34,796 nt of DNA from Prevotella sp. (GCA_016285245.1 JAEEQH010000029.1:1-34796); one strand, 5' to 3'; shown: positions 24,404-33,530, counted from the first letter of the stretch. Program-made: numbers and translations. The notes: generated by a model from the letters alone, not told the origin.

Positions 24404-24595
24404 TTATTCCTCTTTCAGGATAAGCTTGATGTCTTCGTCGGCTTTGGTCAGCTTGTCCTTGCACACCTTGATGAGTGTCTGTGCACGTTTGAGCTGCTCG
24501 GACATCTGGTCAATGTCCAACTCGTCGCTTTCCATTTTGTGGACAATCTCCTGTAGCTCGCGGAAAGCCTGTTCGTATTTCTGTTCTTCTTTCAT
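24404..24595 (-). CDS. xseB: Exodeoxyribonuclease VII small subunit
   Basis: 63 residues, two helices: YEQAFRELQEIVHKMESDEL and the LTKADEDIKLIL-like tail, typical XseB sequence and length. It partners XseA in degrading single-stranded DNA. Its ATG overlaps the xseA stop (ATGA). Confidence 0.93.
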   Translation of the reverse strand: MKEEQKYEQAFRELQEIVHKMESDELDIDQMSEQLKRAQTLIKVCKDKLTKADEDIKLILKEE

Positions 24596-25767
24596 ATCAC
24601 TGTTGACTGGATGGTTCCTTTCTCAAAATGGGTCTCTAAGAGGTCGCCGCACATTAACATCGAGGGATCTTTGACAATCTTTCCGTTGCTGTAAGTAATA
24701 CTATAACCGCGTTTCAGAAGTATCTCTGGGTCAGTGGCTTTCAATTTCTCTTCAATGATGGCTATGCGATGCCGTTCGGTCGTTATTCGTCGTTCTGCCA
24801 AGAGGGGGATGGAAGCGTTGAGGGCGGTGAGCTGTGTGCTCAGCGTGGACAGCCGTTGAAGGGTGTGGCGGACGATGCGGGACTGTGCGTCGTCGAGGGC
24901 AGAGAGCAGTTCCTGGGCCCTATCGATGAGCAGGGCTGCTGCGGCGGTAGGTGTCTTGACGCGAAGGTGGCTCACCATGTCGAGGATACACTCGTCGCGG
25001 TCGTGGCCAATGCCGGTGATGATGGGCAGGGGGAAGTTGGCAACGTTCTCGGCAAGTGCCAATGTGTCGAATCCCGACATATCGCTTGTTGCACCGCCAC
25101 CGCGGATGATGACCACACAATCGAACTGAGAATTCTCCGTTTGCACCTGATAGATTTTCTCCAGCGCGGCGATGATGCTCTGTTCCACGCCTTCACCCTG
25201 CATCACGGCGGGGAACAGCTGCGTACGGAACGCAAAGGGAGAGTCGTTCAGCTGGGCGGCGAAGTCGCCATAGCCGGCGGCCGTCTGGCTGCTGATGACG
25301 GCAATGCGCAGGCAGAACAAAGGCAGCCGCAATTCGCGCTGTAGGTCGAAGATGCCTTCTTCCTTCAGTTGCTGGATGATCTCCTGTCGGCGTCGAGCCT
25401 GGTCGCCGAGGGTGTAGGTGGGGTCGATGTCGCTGACAATCCATGAAAAGCCAAAGGCTTCGTGGAACTGGGCACTAACCTTCAGCAGTACCTTCAGCCC
25501 GGGCACGAGCTGCTGTCCTGTCGTACGCTCGAAATAGGGACGTAGCATCTGCCAGCGTGAAGCCCAGCACTTGGCTGAGGCACGGGCCACAGGGGTCGCT
25601 CCCTGCTGGTCGCGCTCAATAAGTTCCATGTAGCAGTGACCGCGGCTCTCACGGCACTCTGACAGCTCGGCCTCTACCCAGTATTCGGCCGGGAGCTCCT
25701 TCTCCAGCGTGTTGCGGACAAGGTGGTTGAGCTGGTATAGCGACAAGCGCTGACTGCTGTTGTACAT
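24592..25767 (-). CDS. xseA: Exodeoxyribonuclease VII large subunit
   Basis: 391 residues. N-terminal OB-fold (LSLYQLNHLVRNTLEKELPAEYWVEAELSE...GHCYMEL), central nuclease domain with VVIIRGGGATSDMSGFDTLALAENVANFPLPIITGIGHD, and a C-terminal coiled coil ending LLKRGYSITYSNGK. The start at 25767 (MYNSSQRLSLYQL) is chosen because the two in-frame upstream starts (25785, 25803) lie upstream of or inside a strong promoter whose transcript should begin almost exactly at 25767. The mRNA is therefore likely leaderless. Couples to xseB through ATGA. Confidence 0.94.
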   Translation of the reverse strand: MYNSSQRLSLYQLNHLVRNTLEKELPAEYWVEAELSECRESRGHCYMELIERDQQGATPVARASAKCWASRWQMLRPYFERTTGQQLVPGLKVLLKVSAQFHEAFGFSWIVSDIDPTYTLGDQARRRQEIIQQLKEEGIFDLQRELRLPLFCLRIAVISSQTAAGYGDFAAQLNDSPFAFRTQLFPAVMQGEGVEQSIIAALEKIYQVQTENSQFDCVVIIRGGGATSDMSGFDTLALAENVANFPLPIITGIGHDRDECILDMVSHLRVKTPTAAAALLIDRAQELLSALDDAQSRIVRHTLQRLSTLSTQLTALNASIPLLAERRITTERHRIAIIEEKLKATDPEILLKRGYSITYSNGKIVKDPSMLMCGDLLETHFEKGTIQSTVI

Positions 25768-25772
25768 GTGTG

Positions 25773-25804
25773 CAAAGGTATGCATTTTTCCTGAAATGAC
25801 CAAA
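25773..25804 (-). promoter_or_regulatory. Promoter of xseA-xseB, near-leaderless
   Basis: Minus-strand TTTG (25804-25801), a 20-base gap, TACCTTTG (25780-25773). Only 5 bases separate the -7 box from the chosen ATG. Confidence 0.75.
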
Positions 25805-25818
25805 TGTGTGGTTAATTA

Positions 25819-25850
25819 TTTGGCGGAATAAAAAATAATGTGTACCTTTG
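25819..25850 (+). promoter_or_regulatory. Promoter of the MATE operon, short leader
   Basis: TTTG (25819-25822), a 20-base gap, TACCTTTG (25843-25850). The ATG follows 9 bases later. It is divergent from the xseA promoter, with only 14 bases between the two -33 boxes. Confidence 0.75.
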
Positions 25851-25859
25851 CCCTCTGAT

Positions 25860-27212
25860 ATGGATAATAAACAGGCAACACTCGAACTGGGTACTAAACC
25901 GGTAGGAAGACTGCTGTGGCAGTATGCCTTACCATCTATCGTGGCGATGTCGGCATCAAGTATGTACAATATCATTGACCGCGCATTCATCGGACAGGTG
26001 GTGGGCCCGGAGGCTATCGCTGGCTTAGGCATCACGTTCCCCTTTATGAACCTTAGTGCGGCTTTTGGTGCCGCCGTGGGCGTGGGCTCGTCGACGTGCA
26101 TATCGGTGAAGCTGGGACAGCGCGATTACGAGACGGCGGGGCACCTGCTGGGCAACACGGTGACGCTGAACCTTCTCATAGGCTTTGCCTTCATGGCCGT
26201 CTGCCTGCTGTTCCTTGATCCCATCCTGATTTTCTTCGGCGCTTCGGAGGTGACCCTGCCCTATGCCCGTGAGTTCATGCAAGTGATTCTTGCCGGCAAT
26301 ATGGTTACGCATATGTATTTCGGCATGAACGCCGTGCTGCGCTCTGCGGGTAAACCGCGCCACGCCATGTATGCGACGCTGTTCACCGTGGCCATGAATA
26401 TCGTTCTCATCGTCGCTTTTGTGTGGTGGTTCCGCTGGGGCATACGCGGTGCAGCACTAGCAACGGTAACCTCGCAGTCGTTGGCACTATGTTGGCAGAT
26501 GTGGCTGTTCTCCGACAAGAACGAGCTGCTGCATCTGAAACGTGGTATCTACCGCCTGAAGGCACAGTTAGTAAGGAATATCATCGCCATTGGCATCTCG
26601 CCCTTCCTGATGCAGACGACATCGTGTGTCATCGTCATCTTCATGAACAACCAGTTCGTACGCTATGGCGGCGACATGGCCGTCGGTGCCTACTCGATAG
26701 CCAACTCGATGGTGATGGTCTTCTTCATGTTCGTGATGGGTATGATACAGGGTATGCAGCCTATCGTGGGGTATAACTTCGGAGCCGAGAAGTACGACCG
26801 TATGTTCCGTTGCTTGTGGCTCACCATCGCTGCGGCTACCGCCATCCTGCTTGTCGGCTGGTCGCTGTCGATGCTCTTCCCGCGGCAGATAGCACGCATC
26901 TTCACCACCGATGCGACGCTGCTCGAACTCTCGGCACGAGGCATCCGGCTCGATATGCTGGTGTTCTTCGTCGTGGGTTCCCAGGCTGTCATCACAAACT
27001 TTTTCCAGTGTATAGGAAGAGTGAAGGTGTCGATATTTCTCTCGCTGAGCCGCCAGCTCATCATACTCCTGCCGCTGGCCTACATTCTGCCGATGTGGTG
27101 GCAGCTGGATGGTGTGTGGTATGCTATGCCGCTGAGCGACTTCGGTTCGTTTGCTATGACTATTCCCATTCTATTGTGGTATCTGAAAGGACTTAAATCG
27201 AAGAACCTATGA
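25860..27212 (+). CDS. MATE-family efflux transporter
   Basis: 450 residues from the ATG at 25860 (MDNKQATLELGTKPVGRLLWQYALP); an upstream TTG overlaps the -7 box. About twelve transmembrane helices and MATE features: PSIVAMSASSMYNIIDRAFIGQ, GPEAIAGLGITFP, a second-half repeat starting about residue 235, and GMIQGMQPIVGYNFGA. It is an inner-membrane exporter driven by a cation gradient; the substrate is unknown. Its stop overlaps the next start (ATGA). Confidence 0.93.
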   Translation: MDNKQATLELGTKPVGRLLWQYALPSIVAMSASSMYNIIDRAFIGQVVGPEAIAGLGITFPFMNLSAAFGAAVGVGSSTCISVKLGQRDYETAGHLLGNTVTLNLLIGFAFMAVCLLFLDPILIFFGASEVTLPYAREFMQVILAGNMVTHMYFGMNAVLRSAGKPRHAMYATLFTVAMNIVLIVAFVWWFRWGIRGAALATVTSQSLALCWQMWLFSDKNELLHLKRGIYRLKAQLVRNIIAIGISPFLMQTTSCVIVIFMNNQFVRYGGDMAVGAYSIANSMVMVFFMFVMGMIQGMQPIVGYNFGAEKYDRMFRCLWLTIAAATAILLVGWSLSMLFPRQIARIFTTDATLLELSARGIRLDMLVFFVVGSQAVITNFFQCIGRVKVSIFLSLSRQLIILLPLAYILPMWWQLDGVWYAMPLSDFGSFAMTIPILLWYLKGLKSKNL

Positions 27213-27841
27213 ATGATATGGAAAAGAAGATTATCATCAATGTAGGACGACAGCTGGGGTCGGGGGGACACGACATCGGACGGATGCTCGCGATGGACTT
27301 CGGTGCCCAATACTATGACCGCGAACTGCTGAACCTTGCGGCCAAGGAGTCGGGACTATCGGAGAAATTCCTGGCAAAGAACGACGAGCATCGTAGCATC
27401 ATCCGCTCATTCCTTCACCTGCCGAGCGGACTGGGTACCAGTAGCGCATATAGCCGTCAAGGACTCTCCCAGGACTCGTTCTTCAAACTGCAGAGCGACG
27501 CCATCCGCAAGGCTGCAGCCGACCATTCGTGTGTCTTCGTCGGTCGTTGTGCTGACTATGTGTTGCGCGACATGGACAATGTGGTGAATGTGTTTGTGAC
27601 GGCATCGATGGACTTCCGTATTGAGCAGGTCATGGCCAAGCGCGGCTTCTTCTCCAAAGTTGAGGCCCGCCGCTTCATTGAGCAGGGCGAGGCCGACCGT
27701 GCGTCCTATTACAACTATTATACCGGCAAGAAATGGGGCTATGCCGAGTCTTACGACCTCTGTGTCGACAGTAGCGTCCTGGGACTGATGCAGACGGAGA
27801 AGTTCATTGCCGAGTTTGTCAGGAAGAAGCTGAAACTATGA
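27209..27841 (+). CDS. Cytidylate-kinase-like family protein
   Basis: 210 residues, MNDMEKKIIINVGRQLGSGGHDIGRMLAMDFGAQYYDRELLNLAA. The P-loop-like GRQLGSGGHDIG and the later CVFVGRCADYVLRD and ASMDFRIEQVMAKRGF match the 'cytidylate kinase-like' family (Cytidylate_kin_2). These are P-loop kinases related to Cmk whose substrates are mostly not established. It overlaps both neighbours by 4 bases (ATGA), so it is translationally coupled to the MATE gene and the phosphoesterase. Confidence 0.85.
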   Translation: MNDMEKKIIINVGRQLGSGGHDIGRMLAMDFGAQYYDRELLNLAAKESGLSEKFLAKNDEHRSIIRSFLHLPSGLGTSSAYSRQGLSQDSFFKLQSDAIRKAAADHSCVFVGRCADYVLRDMDNVVNVFVTASMDFRIEQVMAKRGFFSKVEARRFIEQGEADRASYYNYYTGKKWGYAESYDLCVDSSVLGLMQTEKFIAEFVRKKLKL

Positions 27842-28329
27842 AGAAGATAGGCATATTGAGCGATACCCACTCGTACTGGGATGAGAAGTATCTGCACTAC
27901 TTTGAGCCCTGCGACGAGATCTGGCACGCTGGCGACATTGGCAGCGTGGAGGTGGCTGAGCGGCTGGCGGCCTTCCGCCCGTTCCGTGCCGTCTGTGGAA
28001 ACTGCGACGGTGGCGACCTACGCCTGATGTACCGCGAGCTGAACCGCTTCAAGTGCGAGGATGTCGATGTGCTCATCAAGCATATCGGCGGCTATCCCGG
28101 CAACTACGACGCCAGCGTCCGTTCGACACTCTTCGCCAACCCGCCGCAGCTGTTCATTGCCGGACACTCACATATATTAAAGGTGAAGTACGACAAGACG
28201 CTCAACCTGCTTCACATCAACCCCGGCGCTGCAGGTCTTCAGGGCTGGCACAAGGAACGAACGCTCATTCGCCTGACCATCGATGGGAGGGAGTTCAAGG
28301 ACCTTGAGGTCATCACCCTTGGGGACTAA
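27838..28329 (+). CDS. YfcE/MJ0936-type metallophosphoesterase
   Basis: 163 residues with all calcineurin-like metal motifs: Asp9 and His11 in LSDTHSYWD, Asp33 in WHAGDIG, Asn55 in CGNCDGGD, His82 in IKHIGG, and His110/His112 in IAGHSHILK. Small proteins of this family hydrolyse phosphodiesters; the physiological substrate is usually unknown. Third gene of the coupled run starting with the MATE gene. Confidence 0.9.
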   Translation: MKKIGILSDTHSYWDEKYLHYFEPCDEIWHAGDIGSVEVAERLAAFRPFRAVCGNCDGGDLRLMYRELNRFKCEDVDVLIKHIGGYPGNYDASVRSTLFANPPQLFIAGHSHILKVKYDKTLNLLHINPGAAGLQGWHKERTLIRLTIDGREFKDLEVITLGD

Positions 28330-28357
28330 ATCGATAATCATCAAACAGTCAATAAAT

Positions 28358-28394
28358 CGTCAATCGTCAAATAGTAAATTGTAAAATCGTCAAA
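28358..28394 (+). repeat. Heptamer tandem repeat (CGTCAAT-type) abutting the rfbB start
   Basis: CGTCAAT, CGTCAAA, TAGTAAA, TTGTAAA, then two extra bases and CGTCAAA. The array ends one base before the rfbB ATG and fills most of the 66-base gap. No TAnnTTTG box is seen in the gap. Confidence 0.7.
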
Positions 28395-28395
28395 T

Positions 28396-29529
28396 ATGAG
28401 AACAATCGTCATTACCGGTGGAGCCGGGTTCATTGGCTCCCATGTTGTCCGTCTCTTCGTGAACAAGTACCCCGACTACCACATCATCAATCTCGATAAA
28501 CTGACGTATGCCGGCAACCTGGCTAACCTCAAGGACATCGAGGACCGTCCCAATTACGAGTTTGTGAAAATGGACATCTGCGACTTCGACGCCTTTTACC
28601 AACTGATGCAGGACAAGAAGGTCGACGGCATCATCCACCTCGCTGCTGAGAGCCACGTCGACCGCTCCATCAAGGACCCGTTCACGTTTGCCAAGACGAA
28701 CGTGATGGGAACGCTCAGCCTGCTGCAGGCCGCGAAGCTCTACTGGGAAAGCCTGCCCGAGAAGTACGAGGGCAAGCGCTTCTACCACATCTCGACGGAC
28801 GAGGTGTATGGTGCCTTGGAGCTGACGCACCCTGAGGGCATCGAGCCACCGTTCACCACGACGGCCTCTTCTGCCGAGCACCACTTGGCCTATGGCGACA
28901 AGTTCTTCCTCGAGACCACGAAGTACAACCCCCACTCGCCGTACAGCGCCGCTAAGGCCAGCTCCGACCACTTCGTCCGCGCCTACCACGACACCTACGG
29001 GATGCCTGTCATCGTGACCAACTGTTCCAACAACTACGGACCCTATCAGTTCCCCGAGAAGCTGATACCGCTGTTCATCAATAACATTCGTCACCGCAAG
29101 CCGCTGCCCGTCTACGGCAAGGGCGAGAACGTGCGCGACTGGCTCTTCGTCGAGGACCACGCCCGCGCCATCGACCTCATCTTCCATGAGGGCAAGATTG
29201 CCGAGACCTACAATATCGGCGGCTTCAACGAGTGGAAGAACATCGATATCATCAAGGTGGTCATCAAGACCGTCGACCGTCTGTTGGGTCGTAAGGAGGG
29301 CGAGGACATGGACCTCATCACCTTCGTCACCGACCGTGCCGGACACGACCTGCGCTACGCCATCGACTCCAGCAAGCTCCAGCGTGAACTCGGCTGGGAG
29401 CCCTCGCTCCAGTTCGAGGAGGGAATAGAAAAGACCGTCCTCTGGTATCTCGACAATCAGGAGTGGCTCGACAACGTCACATCCGGTGACTACCAGAAGT
29501 ACTACGATAATATGTACGCTAACCGATAA
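28396..29529 (+). CDS. rfbB: dTDP-glucose 4,6-dehydratase
   Basis: 377 residues, extended SDR fold: NAD-binding GGAGFIG at 8-14, LDKLTYAGNLANL, HLAAESHVDRSI, catalytic Thr134-Asp135-Glu136 in STDEVYG, Tyr183 and Lys187 in YSAAKASSDH, and NNYGPYQFPEKLIPLFI. It converts dTDP-glucose to dTDP-4-keto-6-deoxyglucose, the branch point to rhamnose and 3-amino-3,6-dideoxy sugars (synonym rmlB). The FdtA-like isomerase two genes later suggests the latter branch. purT starts 6 bases after its stop. Confidence 0.95.
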   Translation: MRTIVITGGAGFIGSHVVRLFVNKYPDYHIINLDKLTYAGNLANLKDIEDRPNYEFVKMDICDFDAFYQLMQDKKVDGIIHLAAESHVDRSIKDPFTFAKTNVMGTLSLLQAAKLYWESLPEKYEGKRFYHISTDEVYGALELTHPEGIEPPFTTTASSAEHHLAYGDKFFLETTKYNPHSPYSAAKASSDHFVRAYHDTYGMPVIVTNCSNNYGPYQFPEKLIPLFINNIRHRKPLPVYGKGENVRDWLFVEDHARAIDLIFHEGKIAETYNIGGFNEWKNIDIIKVVIKTVDRLLGRKEGEDMDLITFVTDRAGHDLRYAIDSSKLQRELGWEPSLQFEEGIEKTVLWYLDNQEWLDNVTSGDYQKYYDNMYANR

Positions 29530-29535
29530 AAAACA

Positions 29536-30723
29536 ATGGCTATGAAGAAAATTTTGCTGTTAGGCTCAGGCGAACTGGGCAAGGAGTTCGTGATTGCCGC
29601 CAAGCGCGCAGGCGCCTATGTGGTGGCTTGTGACCGTTATAACGATGCACCCGCCATGCAAGTGGCCGACGAGCGCGAGGTGTTCTCGATGCTCGACGGC
29701 GATGCCCTGACGGCGGCTGTCAAGAAGCACCAGCCCGACATCATCGTGCCGGAGATTGAGGCTATCCGTACGGAACGCCTGTTCGATTTCGAGAAAGAGG
29801 GTATTCAGGTCGTGCCGTCGGCACGTGCCGTCAACTTCACGATGAACCGCCGCGCCATCCGCGACCTCGCCTCCCGCGACCTCGGCCTGCGTACGGCGAA
29901 GTATTTCTATGCCAAGACGTTCGACGAGTTCAAGAAGGCTGCCGACGAGATTGGCTTCCCCTGCGTCGTGAAGCCCCTGATGTCGTCCAGTGGCCACGGA
30001 CAGAGCTACGTCCATAACGACGACGAGCTGGAACAGGCCTTCCGCGAGGCTATGGAAGGCTCGCGTGGCGACGTGAAGGAGGTGATCATCGAGGAGTTCA
30101 TCGACTTCGAGTCCGAGTTCACGCTGCTGACGGTCACACAGAAGAACGGCCCCACGCTGTTCTGCCCGCCCATCGGACACGTGCAGAAGGGTGGCGACTA
30201 CCGCGAGTCCTGGCAGCCCTATCAGATCAGCGACGAGGCCCTGAAGCAGGCACAGTCCATGGCCGACCAGGTGACGCGTGCGCTGACAGGTGCCGGCATC
30301 TGGGGTGTGGAGTTCTTCCTGACGCGTCAGGGTGAGGTCATCTTCTCCGAGCTCTCGCCGCGTCCCCACGACACGGGTATGGTGACGCTGGGCCACACCA
30401 CGAACCTCTCGGAGTTCGAGCTCCACTTCCGCGCTGTCATGGGACTGCCCATCGCTGGCATCCATCTGGAGCACGCCGGTGCCTCGGCCGTCATTCTCTC
30501 ACCCGAGGAGAAGGTGGGACCGCTGGACTACAACCTCGTCGATGCCCTGAAAGAGGACCGCACGCGCATCCGCATCTTCGGTAAGCCCGAGGCCCACGTC
30601 GGACGCCGCATGGGTGTCGTCCTCTGCTATGGTGAGCTGGGCGATGATGTCAATGCCCTGCGCGACAAGGCTAAGCGCCTGGCGAAGACCGTCCTGGGAA
30701 CCGAACCATACATGAAGAAATGA
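29536..30723 (+). CDS. purT: Formate-dependent phosphoribosylglycinamide formyltransferase 2
   Basis: 395 residues, ATP-grasp fold: [49 protein letters not shown] (ATP-binding lysine and glycine loop), [28 protein letters not shown] and [10 protein letters not shown]. It converts GAR, formate and ATP to formyl-GAR in purine synthesis. The start could be 29536 or the ATG at 29542. Its stop overlaps the next start (ATGA), which ties this purine gene tightly to a sugar-biosynthesis gene; that arrangement is unexpected. Confidence 0.95.
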   Translation: MAMKKILLLGSGELGKEFVIAAKRAGAYVVACDRYNDAPAMQVADEREVFSMLDGDALTAAVKKHQPDIIVPEIEAIRTERLFDFEKEGIQVVPSARAVNFTMNRRAIRDLASRDLGLRTAKYFYAKTFDEFKKAADEIGFPCVVKPLMSSSGHGQSYVHNDDELEQAFREAMEGSRGDVKEVIIEEFIDFESEFTLLTVTQKNGPTLFCPPIGHVQKGGDYRESWQPYQISDEALKQAQSMADQVTRALTGAGIWGVEFFLTRQGEVIFSELSPRPHDTGMVTLGHTTNLSEFELHFRAVMGLPIAGIHLEHAGASAVILSPEEKVGPLDYNLVDALKEDRTRIRIFGKPEAHVGRRMGVVLCYGELGDDVNALRDKAKRLAKTVLGTEPYMKK

Positions 30724-31124
30724 TAGGACAGCTGATAGACCTTCCGAAAATTACCGATCCGCGAGGCAACCTTACTTTCGCCGAGGCGCAGTCGATGGTG
30801 CCGTTTGACATCAAACGGGCTTACTGGGTATACGACGTGCCGGGAGGCGAGAGTAGGGGAGGCCACGCCCACAAGCGGCTGAAGCAGTTCGTCATCGCCC
30901 TCAGCGGCTCGTTCACCGTCACCCTCGACAATAGTCGGGAGCGGACGACGGTGTTGCTGAACCACCCCTGGCAGGGACTGCTCATCGACACCAATACCTG
31001 GCGCACCCTCGACGACTTCTCCAGCGGAGCCGTCTGCCTCGTCCTGGCCTCGGAACATTACGAGGAAGATGATTACATCTACGACTACGACGAATTCCTG
31101 AAATACATCGGATGTTCGAGATAA
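30720..31124 (+). CDS. FdtA/QdtA-type dTDP-4-keto-6-deoxyglucose 3,4-ketoisomerase
   Basis: 134 residues, a single cupin of the WxcM/FdtA family: [50 protein letters not shown] (with the conserved GGHAHK) and [34 protein letters not shown]. The family isomerises dTDP-4-keto-6-deoxyglucose to the 3-keto sugar, ahead of an aminotransferase (FdtB) making Fuc3N or Qui3N. Whether the product is the galacto or gluco form cannot be read from the sequence. No aminotransferase is in the window. It is coupled to purT (ATGA) and overlaps the next gene by 13 bases. Confidence 0.88.
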   Translation: MIGQLIDLPKITDPRGNLTFAEAQSMVPFDIKRAYWVYDVPGGESRGGHAHKRLKQFVIALSGSFTVTLDNSRERTTVLLNHPWQGLLIDTNTWRTLDDFSSGAVCLVLASEHYEEDDYIYDYDEFLKYIGCSR

Positions 31125-32053
31125 GACGTTACACCCCTGACTGCGTCGACGAGTGGAACCAGTTCGTGGCCGAGTCGAAGAACGGTACGTTCCTCTTCGA
31201 CCGCCGCTATATGGACTACCATCAGGACCGCTTCCGTGACCACTCGCTGATGTTCTATCAGGATGGACGGCTGTTGGCCGTGCTACCCGCACATGTCGAC
31301 GGCGACACCCTCTATACGCATCGTGGACTGACCTACGGCGGACTGGTGATGAGCCCCCGGCTGACCATCGTCGAGACGCTAGCGCTGTTCCGCGAGCTGA
31401 ACGCGATGCTGCGCTTTGAGGGTCTGAAGCACGTCATCTACAAGGCAGTTCCGTGGATTTACCACCGTCTGTCGGCTGAGGAGGATCTTTACGCCCTCTA
31501 CCACGAGTGTCACGCCCGCATCGTGGCCCGCGACTACTCCACCAACATCTTCCTCGGTGCCGGAATGCGCTGGGAACGTGTACGCCGTCGTGGCGTCGTT
31601 CGTGCCCAGCGGGCAGGCATCACCGTCGAACACAGCGACAGCTTTGCTGACTTCTGGCGCGTGCTCTCCGACAACCTTGGCACGAAGTATGGCATTCGTC
31701 CCGTCCACACGCTCGCAGAGATAGAATTGCTTCACGGCCGATTCCCCGACAACATCGTGCTCTATCAGGCCGTCCGCGACGGTCAGGTGCTGGGCGGCGT
31801 GGTGCTCTACCTCTCGCCGCCGGTGGTCCATGCGCAGTACAGTTCCGCCACTCCCGAGGGCAAGAGCCTGGGGGCCATCGATGCTATCTACGAACGCATC
31901 ATGCACCACGACTACAAGGACTGGCCCTATTTCGACTTCGGCCGCTCCACGGAGAACCCCGACGGTAGCGGACTCAACGAGGCGCTGGTGTTCCAGAAAG
32001 AAGGGTTTGGTGCCCGCGGACTCTGTTACGATATCTACGAATGGGATTTGTAA
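31112..32053 (+). CDS. GNAT/FemAB-like acyltransferase
   Basis: 313 residues with the two-lobed look of FemAB-related GNAT proteins (Acetyltransf_6 type): [39 protein letters not shown], and a C-terminal lobe LYQAVRDGQVLGGVVLYLSP through DFGRSTENPDGSGLNEALVFQKEGFGA. In surface-glycan clusters such proteins often acylate amino sugars. Following an FdtA-like enzyme, an N-acetyltransferase for a 3-amino-6-deoxy sugar is a reasonable guess, but FdtC enzymes proper are usually hexapeptide-repeat proteins. The start lies 13 bases inside the previous gene. Confidence 0.75.
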   Translation: MFEIRRYTPDCVDEWNQFVAESKNGTFLFDRRYMDYHQDRFRDHSLMFYQDGRLLAVLPAHVDGDTLYTHRGLTYGGLVMSPRLTIVETLALFRELNAMLRFEGLKHVIYKAVPWIYHRLSAEEDLYALYHECHARIVARDYSTNIFLGAGMRWERVRRRGVVRAQRAGITVEHSDSFADFWRVLSDNLGTKYGIRPVHTLAEIELLHGRFPDNIVLYQAVRDGQVLGGVVLYLSPPVVHAQYSSATPEGKSLGAIDAIYERIMHHDYKDWPYFDFGRSTENPDGSGLNEALVFQKEGFGARGLCYDIYEWDL

Positions 32054-32078
32054 GTCATCAGTCACCTCTCAACCATCT

Positions 32079-33527
32079 ATGACCTTCAACTCCTGGCCGT
32101 TCCTGTTCTTCCTGCCCATGACATTGCTCCTCTACTGGAGCTTGTCGCGCCGTTTGCGGTGGCAGAACCTCTTTCTGGTGGCTGCCAGTTACGTGTTTTA
32201 CGGGTGGTGGGATTACCGGTTCCTGCTGCTGATTCTCGTCACCACCCTGAGCAGCTACGCCAGCGCACTACTGCTTGAACAACAGACCCAACGCCAAAGC
32301 CGTCGTATGACGGTGGCAGCGAACCTGGTGCTGAACCTTGGAATCCTGGCCTGCTTCAAGTATTTCAACTTTTTTGCCGATACGCTACAGGACATGGCTG
32401 CCTCCGTCGGACTCTCGCTCGACGTGCCAACGCTACGACTGATACTCCCTGTGGGCATCAGTTTCTATACTTTCCAGTCGCTGAGCTACACCATCGATGT
32501 CTATCGGCGCAAACTGCCCGCAACACGCGACATCGTGGCATTCATGGCATATATCAGCTTCTTCCCCCAGCTGGTGGCGGGCCCCATCGAACGCGCTACC
32601 GACCTCCTGCCGCAGATGCTCCGCCAGCGACGGTTCGACTATGATGAGGCTGTCGACGGACTGCGACAGATGCTCTGGGGATTCTTCAAGAAAATGGTCA
32701 TCGCAGACACCTGTGCGCTGGCCGTCAACCAGATTTGGGATAGTTGGCAGGAGGCCAACAGCCTGACACTCTTCGTGGGGATGCTGCTCTTCACATTCCA
32801 GATATACTGCGACTTCTCAGGCTACTCCGACATCGCCATCGGCACAGCACGACTCTTTGGCATCCGACTGTGCGACAACTTCCGGCTACCATACTTCTCG
32901 CGTAACGTGGCAGAGTTCTGGCGACGCTGGCACATCTCGCTGATGACGTGGTTCCGCGACTATCTCTACATCCCACTCGGCGGCAGTCGCGTCTCGCACC
33001 TCGTCACCGTCCGCAACATCTTCATTGTCTTTGCACTCAGCGGATTATGGCATGGTGCCAATTGGACGTTCGTCGCATGGGGACTCTACAGCGCCGTCCT
33101 ACTGTCGCTGGCTGTTATCCGCTCAAGCACAAAGCCATCGCGCCACGAGGCCCTGCATCGGGCAAAACCGGCCACCAAGCCGTCCCTACGAGACATACCG
33201 AAAGTCCTGCTCACATTCCTGCTGATGGCTATTGGATGGGTGCTGTTTCGCTCAGCCACCATCGGCGAGGCCGTCGGCTACTTGACTCATATAATCACCA
33301 GCCCTGTGCCGCTGGCCCCGTGTCCCGTGGGCAAACTGGCCCTGCTTTGGTGTCTGCTACTGCTCCTCGTCGAGTGGTGGCAGCGCGACCGTCGCCACGT
33401 CCTCCAACTCCCTGACAACGGCCTTTTCCGCCATCGTGCCCTCCGCTGGATGGTCTACTACCTGCTCATCCTGCTCATCGTACTCATGCACGGCGAAGAG
33501 CAGACGTTTATCTATTTCCAATTCTGA
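32079..33527 (+). CDS. MBOAT O-acyltransferase (AlgI/DltB-like)
   Basis: 482 residues from the ATG at 32079 (MTFNSWPFLFFLPMTLLLYWSLSRR), the usual MBOAT N-terminus; earlier codons overlap the GNAT gene and encode no homologous sequence. Multiple transmembrane helices, with PVGISFYTFQSLSYTIDVYRRK, FFPQLVAGPIERA, FCDFSGYSDIAIG-like YCDFSGYSDIAIG, His285 in RRWHISLMTWFRDYLYIPLGG and the catalytic His325 in SGLWHGANWTF. MBOAT proteins of this subgroup bring acyl groups across the inner membrane for O-acetylation of exported polysaccharides. The next gene, an SGNH protein, starts 3 bases after the stop, matching the AlgI-AlgJ/X arrangement. Confidence 0.93.
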   Translation: MTFNSWPFLFFLPMTLLLYWSLSRRLRWQNLFLVAASYVFYGWWDYRFLLLILVTTLSSYASALLLEQQTQRQSRRMTVAANLVLNLGILACFKYFNFFADTLQDMAASVGLSLDVPTLRLILPVGISFYTFQSLSYTIDVYRRKLPATRDIVAFMAYISFFPQLVAGPIERATDLLPQMLRQRRFDYDEAVDGLRQMLWGFFKKMVIADTCALAVNQIWDSWQEANSLTLFVGMLLFTFQIYCDFSGYSDIAIGTARLFGIRLCDNFRLPYFSRNVAEFWRRWHISLMTWFRDYLYIPLGGSRVSHLVTVRNIFIVFALSGLWHGANWTFVAWGLYSAVLLSLAVIRSSTKPSRHEALHRAKPATKPSLRDIPKVLLTFLLMAIGWVLFRSATIGEAVGYLTHIITSPVPLAPCPVGKLALLWCLLLLLVEWWQRDRRHVLQLPDNGLFRHRALRWMVYYLLILLIVLMHGEEQTFIYFQF

Positions 33528-33530
33528 GAC

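Noticed and set aside
25768..25803. Longer xseA starting at 25803 or 25785
   Set aside because: These starts lie upstream of or inside an exact promoter and add residues absent from XseA relatives.
31830..32078. Longer MBOAT protein starting inside the GNAT gene
   Set aside because: The extra 83 residues are an alternate frame of the GNAT gene; the family N-terminus begins at 32079.
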